A stretch of DNA of 64,000 nucleotides, from the NCBI RefSeq assembly GCF_016462945.1, contig NZ_JAEMSG010000004.1, positions 1-64,000 on the forward strand, in the 5' to 3' direction. Under the pieces are notes generated by a model that had not been told where the DNA came from, did not search any database, and saw only the letters and a program-made list of their open reading frames with translations. The position numbers were made by a program, and so were the translations under genes. Below, one piece after another: positions 16,312 through 25,746 of the stretch. This stretch comes from Mycolicibacterium sp. Its GTDB lineage: Bacteria; Actinomycetota; Actinomycetes; Mycobacteriales; Mycobacteriaceae. Position 1 is the stretch's first letter. Each line of letters opens with the position of its first letter.

Positions 16312-17826
16312 ATGAGCGGACTTGATATCCCGGAGACCGTCGGCGCCGCGACCGTGACCGGTTGGTCTGATGACGTCGACGTCGTGGTGATCGGCTTCGG
16401 TATCGGCGGTGGATGCGCTGCGGTGACCGCAGCCGCCACCGGCGCCCGCGTTCTGGTTCTGGAACGGGCCGCCGTGGCCGGCGGGACCACCGCCTTGGCC
16501 GGCGGGCACTTCTACCTCGGCGGCGGCACCGCGGTCCAGCAGGCGACCGGTCACCCCGACAGCGCCGAGGAGATGTACAAGTACTTGGTCGCGATGTCGC
16601 GCGAACCCGAACACGACAAGATTCGCGCCTACTGCGAGGGCAGCGTCGAGCATTTCAACTGGCTCGAGGATCTCGGCATCGCCTTCGAGCGCAGTTACTA
16701 CCCCGAAAAAGCGGTGATCCAACCCGGTACCCAGGGCCTGATGTACACCGGCAACGAGAAGGTGTGGCCGTACAGGGACATGGCCGCCCCGGCGCCGCGC
16801 GGACACAAGGTGCCGGTGCCCGGCGACACCCAGGGTGCGGCCATGGTGATCGACCTGTTGGTGAAGCGGGCCGCTGACCTCGACATCGAGATCCGCTACG
16901 AGACCGGCGCGACGAACCTGGTGACCCAGGACGGCCACGTCGTCGGGGTGTCGTGGAAGCGATTCGGCGAGACCGGAACCATCCGGGCCAGGGCGGTGGT
17001 GATCGCCGCGGGCGGGTTCGTGATGAATCCGGAGATGGTGGCGAAGTTCACCCCGGAACTCGCCGAGAAGCCGTTCGTTCTCGGTAACACCTACGACGAC
17101 GGTCTGGGCATCCGACTTGGCGTCTCCGCGGGCGGTGCCACCAAACACATGGAGCAGTCCTTCATCACCGCTCCGGTCTATCCACCGGCGATCCTGCTGA
17201 CCGGGCTGATCGTCAACAAACTGGGTCGGCGGTTCGTGGCCGAGGAGTCCTACCATTCCCGCACCGCGGGTTTCGTGATGGAGCAGCCGGATCACGCCGC
17301 GTTCCTGATCGTCGACGAGGATCATCTGCAGCGTCCGGAGTTCCCGCTGATCAAGTTCATCGACGGTTACGAGACCGTCGCGGAGATGGAGACCGCGCTG
17401 GGAATTCCCGCCGGGAATCTCGTCGCGACCCTGGAAAACTATAACAAGCATGCGGCCGTGGGTGCGGATCCCGAATTTCACAAACAGCCGGAATACCTTG
17501 CGCCACAGGACAAAGCGCCGTGGGCAGTGTTCGACCTGTCGCTGGGCAAGGCGATGTACTCCGGCTTCACCGTCGGCGGGCTGGCCACCAATGTTGACGG
17601 CCAGGTCTTGCGTGCGGACGACCAGGTGATCGACGGACTGTACGCCGCCGGAACCTGTGCGTCGAATATCGCCCAGGACGGCAAGGGCTACTCCAGTGGC
17701 ACCCAACTCGGCGAGGGCTCATTCTTTGGAAGGCGGGCAGGCGCGCACGCGGCGGCGGGCGCAGACGATACAGCGCACGCGGCGGCGGGCGCAGACGATA
17801 CAGCGCACGCGGCGCGTCACACCTGA
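16312..17826 (+). CDS. Flavocytochrome c / 3-ketosteroid-delta1-dehydrogenase-like FAD protein (Rv1817-like)
   Basis: 504 residues of the FAD-binding family PF00890. The FAD motif is 'DVDVVVIGFGIGGGCAAV', the ribose Glu is in 'VLVLERAAVAGGTTALAGG', and the C-terminal FAD strand is 'DGLYAAGTCASNIAQDGKGY'. Members reduce or dehydrogenate enoyl or ketosteroid substrates. The closest named relatives by eye are KstD-like dehydrogenases and M. tuberculosis Rv1817. A KstR-type operator just upstream fits a steroid-related role. The C-terminus is unusual: after 'EGSFFGRRAG' it carries a perfect 10-residue repeat (AHAAAGADDT) from a 30-bp tandem duplication. The stop overlaps the convergent ABC gene by 10 bp. 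Confidence 0.85.
   Translation: MSGLDIPETVGAATVTGWSDDVDVVVIGFGIGGGCAAVTAAATGARVLVLERAAVAGGTTALAGGHFYLGGGTAVQQATGHPDSAEEMYKYLVAMSREPEHDKIRAYCEGSVEHFNWLEDLGIAFERSYYPEKAVIQPGTQGLMYTGNEKVWPYRDMAAPAPRGHKVPVPGDTQGAAMVIDLLVKRAADLDIEIRYETGATNLVTQDGHVVGVSWKRFGETGTIRARAVVIAAGGFVMNPEMVAKFTPELAEKPFVLGNTYDDGLGIRLGVSAGGATKHMEQSFITAPVYPPAILLTGLIVNKLGRRFVAEESYHSRTAGFVMEQPDHAAFLIVDEDHLQRPEFPLIKFIDGYETVAEMETALGIPAGNLVATLENYNKHAAVGADPEFHKQPEYLAPQDKAPWAVFDLSLGKAMYSGFTVGGLATNVDGQVLRADDQVIDGLYAAGTCASNIAQDGKGYSSGTQLGEGSFFGRRAGAHAAAGADDTAHAAAGADDTAHAARHT
17743..17814 (+). repeat. 30-bp tandem repeat, 2.4 copies, at the 3' end of the flavoprotein gene
   Basis: Two identical 30-bp copies (17743-17772 and 17773-17802) starting 'gcgcacgcggcggcgggc' are followed by a 12-bp partial third copy. 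The period is a multiple of three, so the array is translated in frame as AHAAAGADDT repeats at the extreme C-terminus. It stops 3 bp before the convergent ABC transporter stop codon. Confidence 0.95.
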
Positions 17827-19721
17827 GCGGGTTCGCGGTCCACTTCCCACCCGCCGTCACCGAGCAGTCGCAGGTGACGGTTGTGATGTTTCTTGACGGT
17901 GTTGCGGTGGGTGACCGACACCATGATGGTCTTCGGTAACCGGGTGCGCAGCAGTCGGTACAGGGTGAACTCCTGACCCTCGTCGAGAGCTGAGGTGGAC
18001 TCGTCGAGGAAGATCACCGCCGGTTCCTGCAGCAGCACCCGGGCGAATGCGACGCGCTGCTGCTCGCCGGGTGAGAGTGTCTTGGACCAGTCGATATCCT
18101 CGTTGAGCCGAGTGCCGAGGTGACCCAGTGACACCTCGTCGAGTGCGGCGATCAGTTTCTCGTCGCCGATGTCCGCCGCATCATCGGGGTAACACAGCAC
18201 CGACCGCAGATCGCCGAGCGGCAGATACGGCACCTGGGACAGGAACATCGCGTCGCGGGCGCCGCCGGGTTGACGTACGGTGCCGCTGGCATACGGCCAC
18301 AACCGCGCGATACTGCGCAGCAAGGTGGTCTTGCCGGCGCCGGAGGGCCCGGTGATCATCAACGAGTCGCCCGGCTCCAGGCGCAGATCGAGTGGTTCGA
18401 GTAATTGTCGGCCGGCCGGGTTGCGGACCTCTAGATCGTCGAATTCCAGTGCGCCGTCTGGACTTTCGGCCGCCATCAGCCGAGGCATCTGCCTGGCCTG
18501 GTCGTTGGCTTCGACCAGACCGTCGAGCCGGATGATGGTGGCCCGGTAGGAGGCGAATGAGTCATAGACGGACCGGAAGAACGACAGTGAGTCGTGCACG
18601 TTGCTGAAGGCGGCGGCTGACTGCGTGACGTCGCCGAAGGTGATCTGGCCGCGGAATAAGCGCTGCGCCTGCACGATCAGCGGAAGCGGGTTGATGATCT
18701 GGGAGATCGCCTGATTCCACCCGAGCAGTGTCAGGCTCCGTGCCACGAAACCGCGGTAGTTGGCGATCACGGCACGGAAACGTGTTCGCAGCACGGCCTT
18801 TTCGGCCCGCTCGCCCCGGTAGAAACTGATCGCCTCGGCCGCGTCGCGCATCCTCACCAGCGCATACCGGAATGCCGCATTGGTCATCTCGTTGCGGAAG
18901 CTGAACCGGATCAGCGGTCGGCCGATCCAGAACGCGATCACCGTAGTGGCGAACACGTAGGCCAGGGCGATCCAGAACAGCGCATGTCCGAGGGTGAATC
19001 CGAACAGCGTCAGCGGCCCGGACAGACCCCACAGGATCGGGGTGAACGCCACCACCGATACCAGCGAGTTGATCGCGCCGAACAGCAATGTCGCCGAGGT
19101 TCCCACCGTCGGGGTGTTGGTGCCCTGCCCGGTGCACCCGGTGAACGAGTCGATGTCGAGTTGGATGCGCTGATCCGGATTGTCGACCGGGTGGTCCAGG
19201 AACCGGCCGCGATAGAACGCGTCACCGGAGACCCAGTCGGAGGTCAGGCGCTCGGTCAGCCAGACCCGCCACCGGATGATGAATCGCTGCATCAGATAGA
19301 TGTCGAGCAGATACCGGCTGATGTAGACGGCCGCGATCAGACCGAAGGTGATGATCGCAGCCCAGAAACCGGAGACGCCGGATTCGCGCACGGCGCCATT
19401 GCCGGCCGCGTTTCCCTCGAAAGCCACCTGTAGCGCGGAATAGAGGTCGTTGGCCTGGTAGCTCAGCAGCACGTCGAGTCGCACCGAGATGAGCGTCGAG
19501 AACAGCAGCACGCCCAGCCACGCCCACACCACCACGGCGTCGCGACCGCGGAAGTAGTCGCCGGTAACGCGCCAGAACTGCCGTCCCCAGGTGGTGTACC
19601 GGGCCAGCAGGACCAGCACCGCCACCGCCACCGCCGCGGTGATCACCCAGGCCTTGGCTGCCCACAGCAGGGAGTCCGGGATCGCGTTGGCCCAGTCCAG
19701 CGAGGGCTTGAACAATTCCAT
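17817..19721 (-). CDS. BacA/SbmA-like ABC transporter (Rv1819c family), copy B
   Basis: 634 residues: an SbmA/BacA-type transmembrane domain fused to an ATPase. The N-terminal half has about six hydrophobic helices, with the family segments 'WRVWLTERL', 'NPDQRIQLDID' and 'GWNQAISQIINPLPL'. The ATPase follows from residue ~400: Walker A 'GPSGAGKTTLL', signature '[14 protein letters not shown]', Walker B 'AVIFLDESTSALDE'. M. tuberculosis Rv1819c imports hydrophilic compounds such as vitamin B12 and bleomycin. The start is preceded by 'AGGAGAA', 18 bp after the stop of the upstream paralogue, so the two are one operon. 'GCTGQGTNTP' is a Cys-containing loop absent from its partner. Confidence 0.92.
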   Translation of the reverse strand: MELFKPSLDWANAIPDSLLWAAKAWVITAAVAVAVLVLLARYTTWGRQFWRVTGDYFRGRDAVVVWAWLGVLLFSTLISVRLDVLLSYQANDLYSALQVAFEGNAAGNGAVRESGVSGFWAAIITFGLIAAVYISRYLLDIYLMQRFIIRWRVWLTERLTSDWVSGDAFYRGRFLDHPVDNPDQRIQLDIDSFTGCTGQGTNTPTVGTSATLLFGAINSLVSVVAFTPILWGLSGPLTLFGFTLGHALFWIALAYVFATTVIAFWIGRPLIRFSFRNEMTNAAFRYALVRMRDAAEAISFYRGERAEKAVLRTRFRAVIANYRGFVARSLTLLGWNQAISQIINPLPLIVQAQRLFRGQITFGDVTQSAAAFSNVHDSLSFFRSVYDSFASYRATIIRLDGLVEANDQARQMPRLMAAESPDGALEFDDLEVRNPAGRQLLEPLDLRLEPGDSLMITGPSGAGKTTLLRSIARLWPYASGTVRQPGGARDAMFLSQVPYLPLGDLRSVLCYPDDAADIGDEKLIAALDEVSLGHLGTRLNEDIDWSKTLSPGEQQRVAFARVLLQEPAVIFLDESTSALDEGQEFTLYRLLRTRLPKTIMVSVTHRNTVKKHHNRHLRLLGDGGWEVDREPAQV

Positions 19722-19739
19722 ACGGCTTCTCCTGCGGCG

Positions 19740-21656
19740 CTAGACCGTCACCGGTGCGGCGGGTTCCACTCCGCCCAGTCGCCACGCACCCTCGCCCAGC
19801 AACTCGAGGTGACGTCGGTGATGTCGCTCCACACTCGGCCGGTGGCTGACGCTCACCAGAATCGTGTTCGGCAACTCGGTCCGCACCAGGTCGTACACCG
19901 CATATTCCAGACCCTCGTCGAGTGCGGAGGTGGCCTCGTCGAGGAAGACCGCCCTGGGCTTGTTGAGCAGCACCCTGGCGAACGCCACCCGTTGCTGTTC
20001 ACCCGGCGAGAGCACCTTCGCCCAGTCCTGCACCTCATTGAGCCGGCCGGTCAGCTGCGACAGCGCGACCCTGGTCAAGGTCCGCTGCAGGTCCTCGTCG
20101 GAGATCTCACCGGCACTGGCCGGATAGGACACCACGGTGCGGAGGTCACCCAGCGGCACATAGGGCAGCTGTGACAGGAACATGGTCTGGTGTCCGTCCA
20201 GCGGGCGGATCACGGTGCCGGAGGTGTACGGCCACATCTGGGCGAGGCTACGCAGCAGTGTCGTTTTACCCACGCCCGAAACCCCGGTGATCACCAGTCC
20301 CTCACCGGGTTCCAGCCGCAGATCGAGCGGATCCACCAGTTGGCTGCCACTGGGTGTGCGGACTTCGACCCTGTGTAGCTCCACCGACCCGTCGGTACTG
20401 GGATGAGTTTCCAGGCGGGGCAACTCGCGGGTGATCTGGTTGGTCTCGACCATTCCGTGCAGCCGGATGATGGATGCGCGGTACGCCGCGAACGAGTCGT
20501 AGGCGTTGCGGAAGAACGACAGTGAATCGCTGATGGTGGAGAACGCGCTCGACGATTGCGTCACGTCGCCGAAGGTGACCTCGCCGGCGAACAGTCGCGG
20601 CGCCTGAACCAACAGCGGCAGCGGGCTGATGATCTGGCTCATCGTGAGGTTCCAGCCGGTCAGACCGATGGTGCGGCGGACGAAGGCACGGTAATTGTCA
20701 ATGATCGCGTCGTACCGACGCCGCAACAGGCCACGTTCGACGTTCTCACCGCGGTAGAAGCCGATTGCCTCGGCCGCGTCGCGAAGGCGCACCAATGCAT
20801 AGCGGAATGCAGCGTTGGTGGCCTCGTTGAGAAAACTCAGCCGGACCAGCGGCCGGCCGATGTAGAACGCGACGAATGTCGCGAAGAACACGTAGATGAA
20901 CGCAACCCAGAACAGGGCCCGGTCCAGGGTGATCCCGAACAGCGTCACCGGGCCGGACAGCGCCCACAGGATTGGTATGAAAGACACCACGTTGGACACC
21001 GAACTGATGGCACCGAACACCAACATGCTTGCGGAGCCCACCATCGGCGAGTTGGGGCTTGCGCCGACCCCGGTGGTGAATACATCGACGTCCTGCTGGA
21101 TGCGCTGGTCGGGGTTGTCGGTGTCGGTGTCGGTGAACCGGGTTCGGTAGTACGCGCGGTCCGACAGCCAATCTCCGGTGAGTCGGTCGGTGAGCCAGGT
21201 ACGCCACCTGATGATGAAGCGCTGGGTCAGGTAGATGTCGAGCATCACCCGACTGACGTAGATGGTCGCCAGGACCGCGAAGACCACCAGGGATATCCAG
21301 AATCCGTGGATGGCCGAGTCGCGGGCCATCGGGTCGCTGGCGCCGCGGGCGGTGAACGCCATCTGCAGCGCCTCGAAAAGGTCATTGCCCTGGTAGCTGA
21401 GCAACACGTTGAGGCGCACCGCGATCATGGTCGAGAGCAGCAGTACGGCCAGCCAGACCCAGATCATCAGGCTCTGACGGCCGGTGAAGTAACCCCCGGT
21501 GACCCGCCAGTACTGCCGGCCCCACGGGGTGAACCGGCCCAGCAGGACCAGGACCATCATCGTCAGCGCCGCGGCGATTGCCCAGGCTTCCAGAATCCAC
21601 ACCAGTGATGGGACCAGTTCATGCGCCCAGTCCCGCGACGGCGTATAGGTGTCCAC
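19740..21656 (-). CDS. BacA/SbmA-like ABC transporter (Rv1819c family), copy A
   Basis: 638 residues from the GTG at 21656, which has an excellent RBS ('AGGGAGGAAA'). The ORF track's first 127 residues are antisense to secA2 and are rejected. The architecture matches copy B: multi-helix SbmA-like domain with '[15 protein letters not shown]' and '[13 protein letters not shown]', then an ATPase with Walker A '[11 protein letters not shown]', signature '[16 protein letters not shown]' and Walker B '[13 protein letters not shown]'. It is first in the operon and lies 90 bp from divergent secA2. The two copies are clearly diverged paralogues rather than a recent duplication, which may indicate a heterodimer or different substrates. 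Confidence 0.92.
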   Translation of the reverse strand: MDTYTPSRDWAHELVPSLVWILEAWAIAAALTMMVLVLLGRFTPWGRQYWRVTGGYFTGRQSLMIWVWLAVLLLSTMIAVRLNVLLSYQGNDLFEALQMAFTARGASDPMARDSAIHGFWISLVVFAVLATIYVSRVMLDIYLTQRFIIRWRTWLTDRLTGDWLSDRAYYRTRFTDTDTDNPDQRIQQDVDVFTTGVGASPNSPMVGSASMLVFGAISSVSNVVSFIPILWALSGPVTLFGITLDRALFWVAFIYVFFATFVAFYIGRPLVRLSFLNEATNAAFRYALVRLRDAAEAIGFYRGENVERGLLRRRYDAIIDNYRAFVRRTIGLTGWNLTMSQIISPLPLLVQAPRLFAGEVTFGDVTQSSSAFSTISDSLSFFRNAYDSFAAYRASIIRLHGMVETNQITRELPRLETHPSTDGSVELHRVEVRTPSGSQLVDPLDLRLEPGEGLVITGVSGVGKTTLLRSLAQMWPYTSGTVIRPLDGHQTMFLSQLPYVPLGDLRTVVSYPASAGEISDEDLQRTLTRVALSQLTGRLNEVQDWAKVLSPGEQQRVAFARVLLNKPRAVFLDEATSALDEGLEYAVYDLVRTELPNTILVSVSHRPSVERHHRRHLELLGEGAWRLGGVEPAAPVTV

Positions 21657-21733
21657 AGCGATTTCCTCCCTGCAGGCGCGGGCTACGTCCTTCGGGCAAG
21701 CTACCGCAGCAGCGTGTCCCGGGCTGTCGCCGG

Positions 21734-21739
21734 TACCGT
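21734..21739 (+). promoter_or_regulatory. Candidate secA2 -10 element for a leaderless transcript
   Basis: TACCGT fits the mycobacterial -10 pattern TAnnnT and ends 7 bases before the GTG start at 21747, so transcription would begin at or next to the start codon. No RBS precedes this GTG, which fits leaderless translation. No clear -35 is visible. Confidence 0.4.
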
Positions 21740-21746
21740 TGAGCCC

Positions 21747-24110
21747 GTGGCGAAGACTTCCAGGACCGGCGTATCCGGCCAGAGCCGCTTGAGCCGGGGA
21801 TTCTGGCGGCTGCTCGGCGCGACCGATGAGAAGGTCAAGGCGCACTCGATGGCGGAGGTATCGGCGGCGGCCGAGTTCACCGACAAGGCCGAAGGGCTCG
21901 AACCCGAGCAACTGGCCAAGGCGGCCCGGCTGCTGAACCTCGAAGACCTGGCCGATTCCGCGGATGCCCCGCAGTTCCTGGCCATCGCTCGGGTGGCCGC
22001 CGAACGGGCCACCGGCCTGCGACCCTTCGACGTCCAACTGCTCGGCGCCCTGCGCATGATGGCCGGGGATGTCATCGAGATGGGCACCGGCGAGGGCAAG
22101 ACGCTATCCGGTGCGATCGCCGCCGCCGGGTACGCACTTGCGGGCCGCAATGTCCACGTCGTGACCATCAACGACTACCTGGCCCGCCGAGATGCCGAGT
22201 GGATGGGCCCGCTCATCGAGGCCATGGGTCTGACGGTCGGGTGGATCACCGCCGACTCGACTCGTGCGGAACGTCGCGCCGCCTACCGGTGCGATGTCAC
22301 CTATGCCTCGGTCAATGAGATCGGCTTCGATGTGCTGCGCGACCAGTTGGTCATCGATGTCACCGATCTGGTGTCGCCCAACCCCGATGTCGCGATCATC
22401 GACGAGGCCGACTCGGTTCTGGTGGATGAGGCACTCGTACCGCTGGTGCTGGCCGGCACCACGCACCGGGAGACACCCAAACTGGAGATCGTGCGTCTGG
22501 TGGGCGAACTCGTCGCCGACCGGGATGCCGACGACTACTTCGCCACCGACGATGACAGCCGCAACGTGCACCTCACCGATGCCGGCGCCCGGAGGCTCGA
22601 GAAGGCGCTCGGCGGTATCGACCTTTATGCCGAGGAGAATGTCGCCACCACGCTGACCGAGATCAATGTCGCCCTGCACGCACACGTGCTATTGCAGCGC
22701 GATGTGCACTACATCGTCCGCGACGGTGCGGTCCAGCTGATCAACGCCTCCCGCGGCCGGATCGCCGCGCAGCAACGCTGGCCGGACGGCCTGCAAGCGG
22801 CCGTCGAGGCCAAGGAGGGGATCGAGACCACCGAAACCGGCGAGGTGCTCGACACCATCACTGTGCAGGCGCTGATTAATCGCTATCCGACGGTCTGCGG
22901 GATGACGGGTACCGCGCTGGCCGCCGGTGAGCAGCTGCGGCAGTTCTACAAGCTGGCGGTCTCATCGATCCCGCCCAACACACCCAACGTCCGAGTCGAT
23001 GAGTCGGATCGGGTCTACATCACCGCCGCGGCCAAGAATGAGGCCAGCATCGATCACATCATCGAGCGCCACGCCACCGGCCAGCCGATCCTGGTCGGCA
23101 CCCAGGACGTCGCCGAGTCGGAGGATCTGCACTCCCGGCTGCTGCGTCGCGGGGTTCCGGCGGGGGTGCTCAATGCCAAGAACGACGAGGAGGAGGCCCG
23201 GGTCATCGCCGAGGCTGGCAAGCTCGGCGCGGTGACGGTCTCGACCCAGATGGCCGGCCGGGGCACCGATATCCGACTGGGCGGATCCGATGAGGCCGAC
23301 CACGATGACGTGGCGGAACTGGGCGGGCTCCATCTAATCGGCACCGGACGTCACCGCACTGAGCGGTTGGACAATCAGCTGCGCGGCCGGGCCGGCCGCC
23401 AGGGCGACCCGGGCTCGTCGGTGTTCTTCGCCAGCTGGGAGGACGATGTCGTGGCCGCCCATCTCGAGCCGGGGAAGCTGCCCAACGATTGCGATGAGAC
23501 CGGGCGCTCCGCAAGCGCGAAGGCCACGGGCCTGTTGGATCATGCCCAGCGGGTGGCCGAGGGTCGGCTGCTCGACGTGCACGCCAACACCTGGCGGTAC
23601 AACCAGTTGATCGCCCAGCAGCGGGCGATCATCGTCGAACGCCGCAACGCCCTATTGAGCACACCTACCGCTCGCGAGGAGTTGCGGGAGCTCGCGGCGG
23701 AACGCTACGACGAACTCGTCGAGGAGCTGGCGGGCTCGGACATCGGTGCCGAGGATGAACTGGAGCGGATCTGCCGGCAGATCATGCTCTTCCACCTTGA
23801 CCGCGGCTGGGCGGATCACCTCGCCTATCTCTCCGATATCCGCGAGAGCATCCATTTGCGCGCGCTTGGACGGCAGAACCCGCTCGATGAGTTTCACCGG
23901 CTGGCCGTCGACGCGTTCGCGAACCTTGCCGCCGACGCCATCGAGGCCTCCCAGCAGACTTTCGAGACCGCCAACATCCTCGTCGACGAACCCGGGCTGG
24001 ATCTGTCCAAGCTCGCCCGGCCGACCTCGACATGGACCTATATGGTTCACGACAATCCGCTCCGGGACGACACGCTGTCGGCACTGAGCCTGCCCGGGGT
24101 GTTCCGCTAG
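21747..24110 (+). CDS. secA2: Accessory Sec translocase ATPase SecA2
   Basis: 787 residues from the GTG at 21747 ('[20 protein letters not shown]'), the usual start region of mycobacterial SecA2; the track start at 21621 runs through the divergent ABC promoter. Motor motifs: Walker A '[11 protein letters not shown]', DEAD-like '[13 protein letters not shown]', and helicase motif VI region '[15 protein letters not shown]'. Compared with SecA1 it is short and lacks the C-terminal zinc-binding tail, as expected for SecA2. SecA2 exports a specific set of proteins together with SecYEG. pgsA2 starts immediately after its stop. Confidence 0.96.
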   Translation: MAKTSRTGVSGQSRLSRGFWRLLGATDEKVKAHSMAEVSAAAEFTDKAEGLEPEQLAKAARLLNLEDLADSADAPQFLAIARVAAERATGLRPFDVQLLGALRMMAGDVIEMGTGEGKTLSGAIAAAGYALAGRNVHVVTINDYLARRDAEWMGPLIEAMGLTVGWITADSTRAERRAAYRCDVTYASVNEIGFDVLRDQLVIDVTDLVSPNPDVAIIDEADSVLVDEALVPLVLAGTTHRETPKLEIVRLVGELVADRDADDYFATDDDSRNVHLTDAGARRLEKALGGIDLYAEENVATTLTEINVALHAHVLLQRDVHYIVRDGAVQLINASRGRIAAQQRWPDGLQAAVEAKEGIETTETGEVLDTITVQALINRYPTVCGMTGTALAAGEQLRQFYKLAVSSIPPNTPNVRVDESDRVYITAAAKNEASIDHIIERHATGQPILVGTQDVAESEDLHSRLLRRGVPAGVLNAKNDEEEARVIAEAGKLGAVTVSTQMAGRGTDIRLGGSDEADHDDVAELGGLHLIGTGRHRTERLDNQLRGRAGRQGDPGSSVFFASWEDDVVAAHLEPGKLPNDCDETGRSASAKATGLLDHAQRVAEGRLLDVHANTWRYNQLIAQQRAIIVERRNALLSTPTAREELRELAAERYDELVEELAGSDIGAEDELERICRQIMLFHLDRGWADHLAYLSDIRESIHLRALGRQNPLDEFHRLAVDAFANLAADAIEASQQTFETANILVDEPGLDLSKLARPTSTWTYMVHDNPLRDDTLSALSLPGVFR

Positions 24111-24701
24111 ATGCAGCACCGGGTGCTGACGTTCCCGAACGTGCTCAGCGTGATCCGGTTGCTGCTTTTGCCGGTGTTCGGTTATCTGCTCCTGGCCCGG
24201 GGCGCCTACGGCCCGTCGGTGGCGATCCTGATGTTCAGTGGCGTTTCGGACTGGGCCGACGGCAAGATCGCCCGCCTGGTTCCCAATCAGTCCTCGCGGC
24301 TGGGGGAGTTGCTCGACCCGTTGGTCGACCGGATCTACATGGCGGCGGTGCCGGTGATTCTGGCCCTGGCCGGTGTAGTGGGTTGGTGGGTGGTGGGAAT
24401 TCTGATCGGCCGTGACGCGGTACTCGCCGCAACGCTACCCATGGTGCGCAGCCGGGGTATCGCAGCGCTTCCGGTGACCTATGCCGGCAAGGCCGCCACG
24501 TTCTCGTTGATGTCCGGCTTCCCGCTGATTCTGTTGGGGCAGTGGGACTCCGGCTGGAGCCGGGTGGTCGGCGCGTGCGGTTGGGCGTTCCTGATCTGGG
24601 GCACCTACATGTACCTGTGGTCGGCGGTGCTGTATCTGCTCCAAGTTCGTCTGGTGCTGGGCCGATTGCCGAAAGTTCACGGTGACGTCGCCCCGCGCTG
24701 A
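24111..24701 (+). CDS. pgsA2: CDP-alcohol phosphatidyltransferase PgsA2
   Basis: 196 residues, several transmembrane helices. The complete CDP-alcohol phosphotransferase motif is visible: 'SDWADGKIARLV' followed by 'RLGELLDPLVDR', giving D-x2-DG-x2-AR-x-G-x3-D-x3-D. The enzyme makes a phospholipid headgroup bond from CDP-diacylglycerol at the membrane; the exact alcohol acceptor for PgsA2 is less certain than for PgsA3. Its ATG follows the secA2 stop codon with no gap, so translation is coupled. In M. tuberculosis the DUF881/sbp genes Rv1823-Rv1825 follow; here gcvH follows directly. Confidence 0.92.
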   Translation: MQHRVLTFPNVLSVIRLLLLPVFGYLLLARGAYGPSVAILMFSGVSDWADGKIARLVPNQSSRLGELLDPLVDRIYMAAVPVILALAGVVGWWVVGILIGRDAVLAATLPMVRSRGIAALPVTYAGKAATFSLMSGFPLILLGQWDSGWSRVVGACGWAFLIWGTYMYLWSAVLYLLQVRLVLGRLPKVHGDVAPR

Positions 24702-24797
24702 GACTTGCGGCAACCGAAACCCCGCCAATACGCTTTGCCCGGCTAATAAGACCTAATGAGACCCAGTCACATCAGAACCACGTCAACAAGGAGTCCC

Positions 24798-25190
24798 GTG
24801 AGCGACATCCCCGCCGAACTGCGCTACACCGCCGAGCACGAGTGGGTTCACCGCACGGGCGCGGACATCGTGCGGGTCGGCATCACCGACTTCGCGCAGT
24901 CATCCCTCGGTGACGTCGTCTACGTGCAGTTGCCCGAGGTCGGTACCGAGATCATCGCCGGTGAGTCGTTCGGGGAGGTCGAGTCCACCAAGTCGGTGTC
25001 CGACCTCTACGCGCCGGTATCGGCGACGGTGTCAGCGGTCAACACCGAACTGGAGGGCGACCCCCAGTTGGTCAACTCCGATCCCTACGGCCGGGGGTGG
25101 CTCTTGGAGCTGCGGGCGGGCGGCGATACCCTCGATCAAGGGCTGGCGGCGCTGCTCGACGCTGATGCCTATCGAGGCACACTCACATAA
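24798..25190 (+). CDS. gcvH: Glycine cleavage system H protein
   Basis: 130 residues from the GTG at 24798, preceded by 'AAGGAG'; the track's 24756 start precedes this RBS. GcvH carries the lipoyl-bound aminomethyl group between the P, T and L proteins. The lipoylated Lys is in '[17 protein letters not shown]', and the 'AEHEWV' and '[14 protein letters not shown]' motifs are standard. It precedes garA by 70 bp. gcvB, encoding the P protein, lies 3 kb downstream with its own riboswitch. Confidence 0.97.
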   Translation: MSDIPAELRYTAEHEWVHRTGADIVRVGITDFAQSSLGDVVYVQLPEVGTEIIAGESFGEVESTKSVSDLYAPVSATVSAVNTELEGDPQLVNSDPYGRGWLLELRAGGDTLDQGLAALLDADAYRGTLT

Positions 25191-25260
25191 AACTGTGGTT
25201 GTGGGGGTGCGGCGATCCATGGGCGGTACGGTCAGTCTCAACGATGGCGAGGAGTAGCGG

Positions 25261-25746
25261 GTGACGGAAATGGACCGGCAATCGGGGGTCGGCGACGCCG
25301 CCGACGAGGTCACCGTGGAGACGACGTCCGTCTTCCGCGCGGACTTTCTCAGCGATCTCGACGCCCCGGCCAGTCCCGCCGGTGAAGCCTCGGTGTCTGG
25401 CGTCGAGGGCCTGCCCGTGGGTGCGGCACTGCTGGTGGTCAAGCGTGGCCCCAACGCGGGATCCCGCTTCCTGCTCGACCAGCCGACGACCTCGGCGGGG
25501 CGCCATCCGGATTCCGATATCTTCCTCGACGATGTCACCGTCAGCCGTCGGCACGCTGAGTTCCGGTTGGACTCCAGCGAGTTTCAGGTGGTCGATGTCG
25601 GCAGCCTCAACGGCACCTACGTGAATCGCGAACCCGTCGATTCGGCCGGTCTGGCAAACGGCGACGAGGTGCAGATCGGCAAGTTCCGGCTGGTATTCCT
25701 GACCGGCCCGAGACTGGCCGGCGATGACGGTGTTGCGGGGAGCTAG
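25261..25746 (+). CDS. garA: FHA-domain regulator GarA
   Basis: 161 residues, GTG start. The N-terminus carries the phospho-acceptor motif '[14 protein letters not shown]' (targets of PknB and PknG in M. tuberculosis), and an FHA domain follows ('[20 protein letters not shown]', '[12 protein letters not shown]'), with the phosphothreonine-binding Arg, Ser and Asn intact. Unphosphorylated GarA inhibits 2-oxoglutarate dehydrogenase and NAD-glutamate dehydrogenase and stimulates glutamate synthase. Its TAG overlaps the ftsR GTG by one base, so the two are coupled. Confidence 0.97.
   Translation: MTEMDRQSGVGDAADEVTVETTSVFRADFLSDLDAPASPAGEASVSGVEGLPVGAALLVVKRGPNAGSRFLLDQPTTSAGRHPDSDIFLDDVTVSRRHAEFRLDSSEFQVVDVGSLNGTYVNREPVDSAGLANGDEVQIGKFRLVFLTGPRLAGDDGVAGS

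Noticed and set aside
16159-17706. 515-codon minus-strand ORF
   Set aside because: Antisense to the KstD-like flavoprotein, which has clear FAD motifs.
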